This document shows, piece after piece, positions 26,676 to 34,156 of a DNA stretch of 64,000 bases (its first letter is position 1; each line of letters begins with the position of its first letter). The DNA lies in the NCBI GenBank assembly GCA_033762625.1, contig JANRLI010000003.1:186001-250000 (forward strand). The letters are read 5' to 3'. A program made the position numbers and the translations under genes. The notes beneath the pieces were generated by a model that did no database searches, was not told where the DNA came from, and was given only the letters and a program-made list of their open reading frames with translations. The DNA comes from Alphaproteobacteria bacterium (GTDB lineage Bacteria > Pseudomonadota > Alphaproteobacteria > UBA9219 > RGZA01).

Positions 26676-27257
26676 ATGCCAGATTTAAAAGCCCTCAAGA
26701 AAAAACTTCGCGAACATATTCACGTGATTTTACGCGCGCATGAAGACCGCGATGCAGGGCAGAAAATCCGGGACCATTTTCTATCGCACTTCACGAATTT
26801 GGATAGAAAGCTTGTTGTAGCAGGCACATCATCTATTAAAAACGAGATGGACCCCATGCCGCTGATGGAAGCGCTGGAGAAAAAAGGCCACCGGCTTTGT
26901 CTGCCCATTACCGGTGAACGCGCAACACCGCTGTTGTTCCGCGCTTATAAAACAGGCGATATCCTGATTCCCCATGTGTGGAACATTGGTGTGCCTGCCT
27001 CGACACAACCCATCTGTGTTCCCGATATTTTGTTGTGCCCATTGCTGGCTTTTGACCGTACCGGCGCACGCCTTGGTTATGGCGGTGGTTATTACGATGC
27101 GACTTTGCAAAGCCTTCGCGCCCAAAAGAGCATTATCGCAGTAGGCCTTGGTTATGCCGTGCAGGAGGTGGAGGCGGTTCCTTTGGGCAAATATGACCAG
27201 CGGTTAGATCTAATCATTACCGAAAAAGAAGTCATTCTTCCTAATAGACAAGCCTAA
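26676..27257 (+). CDS. 5-formyltetrahydrofolate cyclo-ligase
   Basis: This enzyme converts 5-formyl-THF to 5,10-methenyl-THF using ATP. The 193-residue protein has the N-terminal LKKKLREHIHVILRAHEDRDAGQ helix, a middle block VAGTSSIKNEMDPMPLMEALEKKGHRLCLP and the signature DILLCPLLAFDRTGARLGYGGGYYD. ATG 26676 fits the family N-terminus; the in-frame start at 26640 lies inside the 6S RNA 3' end and is rejected. 6S RNA and this gene may share a transcript, as in E. coli. Confidence 0.92.
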   Translation: MPDLKALKKKLREHIHVILRAHEDRDAGQKIRDHFLSHFTNLDRKLVVAGTSSIKNEMDPMPLMEALEKKGHRLCLPITGERATPLLFRAYKTGDILIPHVWNIGVPASTQPICVPDILLCPLLAFDRTGARLGYGGGYYDATLQSLRAQKSIIAVGLGYAVQEVEAVPLGKYDQRLDLIITEKEVILPNRQA

Positions 27258-27316
27258 AACCCCTCACTATGATTGGCGCGTCGTCTTTCGCTCCTTCCAT
27301 TCAAGAGGTTCCCCCC

Positions 27317-27913
27317 ATGTTGCGTTCTGCATCCCAATCACTCGCATTCGCTGCTCTTCTGGCGCTCTTATCCGCTCCAGCTTTTGCCGAAACGCATGCG
27401 GCAACACCTGCTGCGGCTGCTGCTCCAGCCGCTCCCGAAGCGCCAGCGGTCGCGCCTGTTCCAGCAACTCCTGAAGCATCAAAAGTTGAAACGCCTGCAG
27501 CCGCAGCGCCAACTGCCCCCGAAGCCCCTGCCGTTGAAACGCCAAAGGCTGAAGCACCAAAGACTGAGCCAGCGAAAACCGAAACCGCAAAACCAACGGT
27601 TGGAAAAATGCGCGACCGCTGGAAAAAAATGACCCCAGAACAAAAAGAAGAAATGAAAAAGAAGGCCGAAGGCCGTTTGAATGACCGGTATGACCGTCTG
27701 AAAACCGCAGAGCAAGAAAACATCAAAAACATCATGGCTGAAATCACCAAGCTAAACAAAGAACAGCGTTCCATTCTGATGGCAAAAATCAAACAGCAAG
27801 CCAGCAAGGATCGCGCCGCACGCAAGGCGATGAAGACGATGGAAAACAATAAGGCCGAGGGACCCAAGAAAGAAGCAACGCCCGCAGCCGATCCGAACGC
27901 AGTTCACCACTAA
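27317..27913 (+). CDS. Secreted Ala/Pro/Glu-rich protein with charged helical C-terminus
   Basis: A 198-residue protein with a signal peptide (MLRSASQSLAFAALLALLSAPAFAE). A low-complexity Ala/Pro/Glu/Lys region (about 25-105) includes several imperfect repeats of the type PEAPAVETPKAEAPK. The C-terminus is a charged helical segment, MRDRWKKMTPEQKEEMKKKAEGRLNDRYDRLKTAEQEN and onward. It is probably periplasmic; function not recognised. The MTPEQKEEMKKK style recalls periplasmic Spy/CpxP-like or DUF3106-like helices, but I do not claim membership. AGAGG precedes the ATG by about 9 nt. Confidence 0.75.
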   Translation: MLRSASQSLAFAALLALLSAPAFAETHAATPAAAAAPAAPEAPAVAPVPATPEASKVETPAAAAPTAPEAPAVETPKAEAPKTEPAKTETAKPTVGKMRDRWKKMTPEQKEEMKKKAEGRLNDRYDRLKTAEQENIKNIMAEITKLNKEQRSILMAKIKQQASKDRAARKAMKTMENNKAEGPKKEATPAADPNAVHH

Positions 27914-27924
27914 CGCAGTTGTAT

Positions 27925-27970
27925 AACGTCATGTCTGCTGCTGAATGGCAAATAGACATGACGTTTTTTT
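27925..27970 (+). terminator. Rho-independent terminator directly before lysS
   Basis: AACGTCATGTCT (27925-27936) pairs perfectly with AGACATGACGTT (27954-27965) and runs into seven Ts. The T-run ends one base before the lysS ATG at 27971. Confidence 0.88.
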
Positions 27971-29509
27971 ATGAATAAAGAAGATAAGATGCCGGAAGTA
28001 AAAAAGAACGATTTACCAGACGCGACTACACCTCCAGCCGAACATGATTTGCTGGCGCAGCGTGCGCACAAACTTGCGGAGATGACGAAGGATTATGGTA
28101 ATCCATTCAATATCACGCGTTTTGATAAAACCCATCATGCGGCAGCATTAAAGAAACAATACGAACATCTGGCGAATGGCGAAAAGACAGATGCCGTCGT
28201 CAAGATTGCTGGCCGCGCCATGGCGGTGCGCAATAATGGTATGTTTATCGATTTGCTGGACGATAGTGGCCGCATTCAGGTGTTCCATAATTTAAAGGAA
28301 ACACCTGAACCGGTTTTAAAGCTTCTGAAGCTGCTTGATCTGGGGGATATTATCGGCGTGGAAGGAATTATGCGCCGCACCCCGCGCGGGGAACTAACCG
28401 TGGATGCAACCAGCCTCGTTGTGCTTGCAAAGGCTCTGGAACCGCCCCCTGAAAAATATCATGGCCTTAAAGATACCGAATTTCGTTACCGCCACCGCGA
28501 ACAGGATTTGGTGGCGAATGACAAGGCGCGCGAAACCTTGCGTAATCGCTTTCGTATCATTTCATCGATGCGTCGCACATTAGATGATGCGGGTTTTCTG
28601 GAAGTTGAAACACCCATTTTGCATAATGTGGCAGGTGGGGCGCTCGCAAAACCATTCAATACCCATCATAACGCACTTGATATTCCTTTGTATCTGCGCA
28701 TTGCAACCGAACTTCATCTAAAGCGTTTGGTTATTGGCGGGCTATCAGAAAAAGTTTATGAAATTGGCCGTATTTTCCGCAACGAAGGCATCAGCCCGCG
28801 GCATAACCCTGAATTTACATCGGTTGAAATCTATCAGGCTTATGTGGATTTCGCAGAAATGATGACGCTGACCGAAACGCTGATTTCAGGTGCATGTCGC
28901 CTCATCCACGGTTCGACCAAGTGTATCTTTAATGATATGGAACTGGATTTCACGCCGCCATTTCGCCGTGCATCGATTTTCGATTTAATCAAAGAGCATA
29001 CAGGCGTTGATTTCCACCAGTTCCCCACGGTAGAAGCTGCGCGCGAGCAAGCAGCAAAGCTAAAAGTTCCAACCGACCCTAAATCCAACTGGGGCCAGAT
29101 TGTGGAAGCTGTGTTTGGTGAAAAGGTTGAAGAAAAACTGGTTCAGCCCGTTCATGTCATGGATTTACCCAAGGAAATTTCGCCGCTGGCCAAAGCTTAT
29201 CCGGATAAGCCGCATGTGGCGCAGCGATTTGAAACCTATGTCAATGGCTGGGAAATCGCCAATGCGTTTTCGGAATTGAATGACCCCCGCGAACAGCGCA
29301 AGAACTTCGAGCATCAATCGGCGCAGCGTGATACCGGAAATGCCGAAGCGCATCCGGTCGACGAAGAATTTTTGAAAGCCATGTCATTTGGTATGCCGCC
29401 CATGGGCGGTCTTGGTATCGGGGTTGACCGTCTGGTGATGCTGATGACCGATAGCCCGACCATCCGCGAAGTGATTGCATTCCCAACGCTGCGTCCGCAC
29501 AAAGACTAA
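27971..29509 (+). CDS. lysS: Lysyl-tRNA synthetase, class II
   Basis: LysS charges tRNA-Lys. The 512-residue protein has an OB-fold anticodon domain (VKIAGRAMAVRNNGMFIDLLDDSGRIQVF, about 75-105) and the class II catalytic core: motif 2 at EIGRIFRNEGISPRHNPEFTSVE and motif 3 at GLGIGVDRLVMLM near the end. The start is uncertain: ATG 27971 sits on the T-run of the upstream terminator, and ATG 27989 (MPEVKKND) is the alternative. It converges with uvrC. Confidence 0.95.
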   Translation: MNKEDKMPEVKKNDLPDATTPPAEHDLLAQRAHKLAEMTKDYGNPFNITRFDKTHHAAALKKQYEHLANGEKTDAVVKIAGRAMAVRNNGMFIDLLDDSGRIQVFHNLKETPEPVLKLLKLLDLGDIIGVEGIMRRTPRGELTVDATSLVVLAKALEPPPEKYHGLKDTEFRYRHREQDLVANDKARETLRNRFRIISSMRRTLDDAGFLEVETPILHNVAGGALAKPFNTHHNALDIPLYLRIATELHLKRLVIGGLSEKVYEIGRIFRNEGISPRHNPEFTSVEIYQAYVDFAEMMTLTETLISGACRLIHGSTKCIFNDMELDFTPPFRRASIFDLIKEHTGVDFHQFPTVEAAREQAAKLKVPTDPKSNWGQIVEAVFGEKVEEKLVQPVHVMDLPKEISPLAKAYPDKPHVAQRFETYVNGWEIANAFSELNDPREQRKNFEHQSAQRDTGNAEAHPVDEEFLKAMSFGMPPMGGLGIGVDRLVMLMTDSPTIREVIAFPTLRPHKD

Positions 29510-29517
29510 CGACTTAA

Positions 29518-31428
29518 TTATCCGCTGTGGAAATAATCGTAGATTAGCTTCGCTAGCTCCGCATTAATACCGGGCACGCGCTGTAAATCGCTCATACCTG
29601 CTTTTGAAACGCCTTGCGCGGATCCAAAATGCAGCAATAGCTTTTTCTTACGTGTAGGCCCAATACCTGCAATACCGTCGAGCGGTGAATTGGTTATGGC
29701 TTTCATGCGCCGCGCGCGGTGGCTGCCGATGACAAAACGGTGTGATTCATCCCGTAGACGTTGCAGGAAATACAAGACAGGATCGCGCATGTCCAATTGG
29801 AAATCATCACGTCCCGGCATGAAGAACCGTTCGCGGCCAGCATTTCTATCGGGCCCTTTGGCAATCCCCACCACAGGAATGTCGTTCAACCCCAATTCTG
29901 CGAGTGTTTCCAAGGCCGCATTCAATTGACCCAAACCGCCGTCAATGAGCACCAAATCAGGGCGGCTCCATTTTTCGCTATCGGTTTCCTCATTCATGCG
30001 CGTGAAGCGGCGTTTGAGCATTTCACGCATCATGCCGTAATCATCACCTTTTGAAAGCTCGGTGCTTTTGATATTAAACTTGCGGTATGCCTTTTTAATA
30101 AACCCATCGGGGCCAGCGACAATCATTGCACCTACCGCATGCGTGCCGGAGATATGGCTGTTATCGTAAACTTCAATCCGTTGCGGTGGTTCGGGCAAAT
30201 TGAATGTCTTGGCAACGCCTTCTAATAGCACATTCTGGCTTTTGCGTTCGGCCAAGCGCCGCGCTAATGCCGCCGATGCATTTTGTGCCGCCATGTCAAT
30301 CAGCCGTTTTTTATCGCCTAGTTTTGGAATGATAATATCGGTTTTAAAGGCTTCCGCCAGTAATTCCAGATCATGGGGTGCCTCATTCACAAATAACTGC
30401 TTTGGTGCAGGTTTATCGGAATAAAATTGTGCAAGGAAAGTGGAAAGGATTTCACCATCTTCTAATGTTGTATCGGCCTGCGGAAAAAACGCACGGTTGC
30501 CGTAGTTGCGGTCATTTCGAATAAAGAATACCTGAATGCAGATTTGCCCAGCTTCACGCGCTAATGCCACCACATCCGCATCGCCGATATTATTCATATT
30601 GATGACTTGCTTCGATTGAATAGTAGCGAGGATTTTAATGCGGTCACGCAAATGTGCGGCATATTCAAAATCCTTATCTGCGCTGGCTTTTTGCATATCG
30701 TTCTGCAAATCTTCCAACACTGCATCGTTTTTGCCGAGCAAAAATTCCCGTGCTTCCTTTACCTGCTGCGCGTAATCCTCAACGCTCACCTTGGCAACAC
30801 AAGGCGCCGTGCAGCGTTTGATATGATATTGAAGGCATGGGCGTTTGCGTGCCGCAAAGAAACTATCGGTGCAATTGCGCAGCAAGAATCCGCGCATCAG
30901 CACGGTCATGGTTTCAGTTACGGCTTCACCCGATGCAAACGGGCCAAAATACCAACCCTCGCGGTCTTTGCTGCCGCGGTATTTCACCAATTGCGGAAAA
31001 TCATGATTCTTGGTGATTAAAATATAGGGGTAGCTTTTATCATCGCGCAGCAGCACGTTAAATGGTGGCTGGTAATGTCGTATAAGATTGGCTTCAAGCA
31101 ATAAAGCTTCGGCTTCGGTGTGCGTAACCACTACTTCCAGATGGTGGGTTTGCGCCACCATGCGTTGAATGCGGTTGGTGTTACGCTCCAACTGCGTATA
31201 GTGCGTCACACGCTTCTTCAGATTTTTGGCTTTGCCCACATAAAGCACATCGCCCTTGGCCGAAACCATGCGGTACACGCCGGGGCTAAACGGCACGTTC
31301 TTTAAATACTCCTTGAGCACTGCCGCGCCCCGCGCGAAACCACCTTTTGGCAAATCATCCGTACCGCCGGGCAGGGAAGATGCGCTGCGGCTGATACGGT
31401 TAGGATTATTGGGATCGTCGTTACTCAT
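29518..31428 (-). CDS. uvrC: Excinuclease ABC subunit C
   Basis: UvrC makes the dual incisions in nucleotide excision repair after UvrB has bound the lesion. The 636-residue protein has the GIY-YIG domain (SPGVYRMVSAKGDVLYVGKAKNLKKR), Cys-containing block RPCLQYHIKRCTAPC, a UVR helical pair (MQKASADKDFEYAAHLRDRIK), an RNase H-like endonuclease domain (IEVYDNSHISGTHAVGAMIV, VLIDGGLGQLNAA) and C-terminal helix-hairpin-helix motifs (LDGIAGIGPTRKKKLLLHFG). uvrB lies 5.5 kb away on the other strand. Confidence 0.97.
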   Translation of the reverse strand: MSNDDPNNPNRISRSASSLPGGTDDLPKGGFARGAAVLKEYLKNVPFSPGVYRMVSAKGDVLYVGKAKNLKKRVTHYTQLERNTNRIQRMVAQTHHLEVVVTHTEAEALLLEANLIRHYQPPFNVLLRDDKSYPYILITKNHDFPQLVKYRGSKDREGWYFGPFASGEAVTETMTVLMRGFLLRNCTDSFFAARKRPCLQYHIKRCTAPCVAKVSVEDYAQQVKEAREFLLGKNDAVLEDLQNDMQKASADKDFEYAAHLRDRIKILATIQSKQVINMNNIGDADVVALAREAGQICIQVFFIRNDRNYGNRAFFPQADTTLEDGEILSTFLAQFYSDKPAPKQLFVNEAPHDLELLAEAFKTDIIIPKLGDKKRLIDMAAQNASAALARRLAERKSQNVLLEGVAKTFNLPEPPQRIEVYDNSHISGTHAVGAMIVAGPDGFIKKAYRKFNIKSTELSKGDDYGMMREMLKRRFTRMNEETDSEKWSRPDLVLIDGGLGQLNAALETLAELGLNDIPVVGIAKGPDRNAGRERFFMPGRDDFQLDMRDPVLYFLQRLRDESHRFVIGSHRARRMKAITNSPLDGIAGIGPTRKKKLLLHFGSAQGVSKAGMSDLQRVPGINAELAKLIYDYFHSG

Positions 31429-31735
31429 GGAATTATATATAGCTCAAACGCGGGGTGGCTCAGCTCGTATTAACTCGGGGGGGGGTGGCAGTCGCTGACC
31501 TTGAACATATCCCCGATTCCTGTGGATAAGTCTTGGGATGAAATTTGTTTTTTGCCAATTATGGCCAAGAAAAACGATGTTTTCACCGCTTTGCTTAAAA
31601 AACAGGCATTTAAAAAAGGAAATTAACCACGATAGTGTCGATAGTTAGCGGTTTTATTCAGAAATACACCCACAATTTGCTAACGAAACGTAAAAAATTT
31701 TGCTCGCTGTTGATAAACGCCCAGAACTCCAAAAA
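31429..31735. other. Intergenic region upstream of uvrC (307 bp)
   Basis: It contains a run of nine Gs (31477-31485), one perfect DnaA-box-like TGTGGATAA (31521-31529) and an AT-rich stretch (31540-31740). A 21-codon frame beginning MAKKNDVFTALLKK (31561-31626) lacks a Shine-Dalgarno and is not supported. I see no RNA gene or terminator. Confidence 0.4.
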
Positions 31736-32431
31736 CTACACATTCACAAAGCAAGGCTGTGTCGCTGGGCTTTCCATAGATGCATCCATCACGCTCAAAA
31801 TATCTTCAATCTTCGTGACGGTTAGCGCGGCACTGGCTTTTTCAAAATGCGTCTTGCTTTCGCGCGGGTTACGCAACGTGGGACCAAGGCGAAGACCAAA
31901 CAGATACAAGTCGGGTTGGTATGCGGCAGCGTTTTTTTTGGTCCACTCTTCTAGCGCAAGCTTGCTGAGCACGTAAGCGGGAAGAAGAGGCCATGACCAA
32001 TCCAGTGAACGGTCGAGAATATTAAATACGAAACGCGGACCAGAATTTTCTGTGGCTTCACCCGTGCGCATCAGCTGTGCGAGAGCAATCGGGGTAGCAG
32101 CGTTTACTGCCATATGTGCCTGTAAACTTTTTTGCGTAATGCCACCATCATCGCGTTCAAACCGTGCAGCATTATTGATTAATACATGAGGTGTGCCACA
32201 TATCTTTACTACATCGCTGAATAATTCCTGTGCGGCATCACTCTTCGTAAAGTCGGCTTGAAACAGGGTTATTTTTCCTCCTTTTGCGTTGATGTCATCC
32301 CGCAAATGTTCTGCGTCTGTGGCTGCATCGCTGTAATGCGCGGCGATATGCCAGCCCTTTGCCGCATAATGCAATGCCATTGCCCGTCCAATGCGCCGTG
32401 CCGCACCAGTGATGAGAATGGTCTTGTTCAT
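31736..32431 (-). CDS. Short-chain reductase of the pteridine-reductase (PTR1/FolM) type
   Basis: A 231-residue Rossmann-fold SDR. TGAARRIGRAMALHYA is the NADPH site, with the TGxxxRxG form and Arg seen in PTR1 and FolM. The catalytic triad appears as Asp-Tyr-Lys: the Asp of FNILDR lies exactly 13 residues before the Tyr of AYVLSK, the spacing in PTR1, instead of the Ser of ordinary SDRs. NNAA is present. A dihydrofolate or dihydromonapterin reductase role is a reasonable inference. It overlaps the preceding 103-residue gene by ATGA. Confidence 0.82.
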   Translation of the reverse strand: MNKTILITGAARRIGRAMALHYAAKGWHIAAHYSDAATDAEHLRDDINAKGGKITLFQADFTKSDAAQELFSDVVKICGTPHVLINNAARFERDDGGITQKSLQAHMAVNAATPIALAQLMRTGEATENSGPRFVFNILDRSLDWSWPLLPAYVLSKLALEEWTKKNAAAYQPDLYLFGLRLGPTLRNPRESKTHFEKASAALTVTKIEDILSVMDASMESPATQPCFVNV

Positions 32432-32739
32432 AATGTTTTTTTATCATCCAAAATCATTGCATCTTTTCCCACAACAGGCCGTGCGGCTTTTAGTTTTTCT
32501 TCCAGCAAGGTTTGTTTAATCATTTTCTGAACTCCAACGGAAAGACTTTGTACATAAGGCGTATCTTTTATCGCATTCCAATCAAGCGGATGTGCGTGGG
32601 CGTCGGAAACAATAAATGCTCCATCTCTGGGTTCGGGCACTGGGTTGCCCACTTCTATAAATAAATCTCCCACGCCAATAATACTGCTATTGCCTTTGTA
32701 ATACAAAATACGGAAATGCTGTTTTTCGTCTTCAGCCAT
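32428..32739 (-). CDS. Unknown 103-residue protein between trmJ and the SDR gene
   Basis: I do not recognise this family. The protein opens HFRILYYKGNSSIIGVGDLFIEVGNP, likely a beta-sheet. A short Asp/His-containing stretch SDAHAHPLDWNAIKD follows, then a charged helix and a flexible end. There is no signal peptide or membrane segment. Translational overlap on both sides (8 bp with trmJ, ATGA with the SDR gene) argues that it is a real operon member. Confidence 0.7.
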   Translation of the reverse strand: MAEDEKQHFRILYYKGNSSIIGVGDLFIEVGNPVPEPRDGAFIVSDAHAHPLDWNAIKDTPYVQSLSVGVQKMIKQTLLEEKLKAARPVVGKDAMILDDKKTL

Positions 32740-33511
32740 TTTGGTTGCGCGGTTTCTTGGGGCCTTCGGCCAAGGCGGTAATCATGCCATGCCATGTGCG
32801 CACTTCCTGTTCGGTCAGTTCCGCGCGCAAAATAGCATTACGTAAATTTTGCGTCATCGCAGGCTTCATCTCAAGCGATGTAAAGAACCCGCCTTCTTCC
32901 AATTCACGCTCCAAATGGTCAAATAAATGAAAGACTTCGGCTTTGGTTGCTGGGCGTGTCTTGCCATAGTTTAATGCGCGACTGCTCTGGGCTTCGCCCA
33001 ATCGCGACTGCGCATGGGTAAACCATTCATACCCCATAATTAGAACCGATTGCGCAAGGTTGAAGGAAGAGAATTCAGGATTTGCCGGAATACAAATTAG
33101 TTTTTCAGCGCAGACCAAATCCTCATTGATAAGACCAGTACGTTCTGGTCCAAACATTAGACCGACTTTCTCGCCGGCTTGAATTTTTTTATGAATTTCA
33201 GCAATAGCGGCGCGGGGAGTAAGTATTTCCTTTGCCATATCGCGCGTTCGCGCGGTCAGTGCATAAACGCTGTTCAAATCGCCAACGCCTTCCTGCGTTG
33301 TTGGATATATTTTGGTTTGTTTGAGAATATCGGTTGCGCCTGCAGATGTCGCATCAATCCGTTCCTGTAAAGTATTGGAAAGTGGCCATGGGTCGCGCGG
33401 CTCAACAAGCCGTAAATTCGGCAGCGCACAATTCATCATCGCGCGCGCAGTCGTGCCGATATTCTCGACCATTTGTGGGCGAACCAGAATGATGGTGGGT
33501 GTGGCGCTCAC
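32732..33511 (-). CDS. trmJ: tRNA/rRNA methyltransferase of the TrmJ (TrmH group 1) type
   Basis: A SPOUT-class SAM-dependent 2'-O-ribose methyltransferase. TrmJ modifies position 32 of tRNAs. The 259-residue protein has PTIILVRPQMVENIGTTARAMMNCALPNLRLVEPRD, GLMFGPERTGLINEDLVCAEKLICIP and the knot motif FSSFNLAQSVLIMGYEW. A C-terminal helical extension follows. The start is a GTG at 33511; no ATG precedes the first conserved strand. It begins 22 bp after the pilin gene. Confidence 0.9.
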   Translation of the reverse strand: MSATPTIILVRPQMVENIGTTARAMMNCALPNLRLVEPRDPWPLSNTLQERIDATSAGATDILKQTKIYPTTQEGVGDLNSVYALTARTRDMAKEILTPRAAIAEIHKKIQAGEKVGLMFGPERTGLINEDLVCAEKLICIPANPEFSSFNLAQSVLIMGYEWFTHAQSRLGEAQSSRALNYGKTRPATKAEVFHLFDHLERELEEGGFFTSLEMKPAMTQNLRNAILRAELTEQEVRTWHGMITALAEGPKKPRNQNG

Positions 33512-33533
33512 GTTGTACTAAAAAATGGGGTGT

Positions 33534-34082
33534 TTAGTTTGCCTTCAAAAGGAAGAACAGATTGAGCGTTGCAGGATCCGTCGCGCAAATCGAACCTGAA
33601 ATCGTTGAAAACTGCGTGGTGTTGGTAATTGCTTGCCCGCTGATATCTGTAAGACCTTGGGTCTTGCCAGTGCTGAGAATAGCCTGAGCAAGCTTGAGAC
33701 AGTCTGATCTTCTAACCAGGCTATAGCTTACGTTCATACCCGTGGTGTTTGGCGTAATCAGTGTATCGCCACCCCATGGATTTTTTAATGTTGTGCCTGA
33801 AAGATATTCAACAGGAATTAAGTTTGCAGCAATTAATGCTTGTGTAAAGGTCGCGCCGCTCGCGGTGTCGGTTGCATCAAATGTCGTGCGTGCAGCATAG
33901 GTGGTGCGGATTTGCTGGACGATGGTTGTGGTCATATCGGCTGCGCGGCGCACACGTTGCTGGGATTCCACATTACCCCATGCAGCAAAAATACCACCGA
34001 TGACGAGCCCTACTATGCCCAGCACCAACGCTGCTTCGATGAGGTTGAAACCAAGTTGATTATCAGAACGAGTGGGTTGCAT
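33534..34082 (-). CDS. Type IV pilin-like protein
   Basis: A 182-residue prepilin. A short leader MQPTRSDNQLG is followed by the mature N-terminus FNLIEAALVLGIVGLVIGGIFAAWGN, with the methylated Phe and the conserved Glu5. The C-terminal domain has two Cys (RSDCLK and GSICAT) suited to the D-region disulfide and a Thr/Ala-rich surface typical of PilS-like pilins. CGGAG lies 7 nt before the ATG. It stands alone among tRNA-synthetase and methyltransferase genes, with no assembly genes in the window. Confidence 0.85.
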   Translation of the reverse strand: MQPTRSDNQLGFNLIEAALVLGIVGLVIGGIFAAWGNVESQQRVRRAADMTTTIVQQIRTTYAARTTFDATDTASGATFTQALIAANLIPVEYLSGTTLKNPWGGDTLITPNTTGMNVSYSLVRRSDCLKLAQAILSTGKTQGLTDISGQAITNTTQFSTISGSICATDPATLNLFFLLKAN

Positions 34083-34156
34083 GGCATGCTCCGGTTAATG
34101 AAGATAGCAAATCTTATACAAACAAAACGCGTGATACTAGTGGGATTCAAGCGTGT

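Noticed and set aside
27301-27867. 188-residue minus-strand frame, Ala/Ser/Gly/Phe-rich
   Set aside because: Low-complexity reverse of the Ala/Pro/Glu-rich secreted protein.
31521-31529. Perfect DnaA box TGTGGATAA in the uvrC upstream region, with a second TTATCCACA at 18724-18732
   Set aside because: Two 9-mer matches in 64 kb is close to chance, they are isolated and one lies inside carA; no box cluster or AT-rich unwinding element supports an origin here.
31561-31626. 21-codon frame MAKKNDVFTALLKK...
   Set aside because: No Shine-Dalgarno and no terminator, unlike the two small genes accepted in this window.
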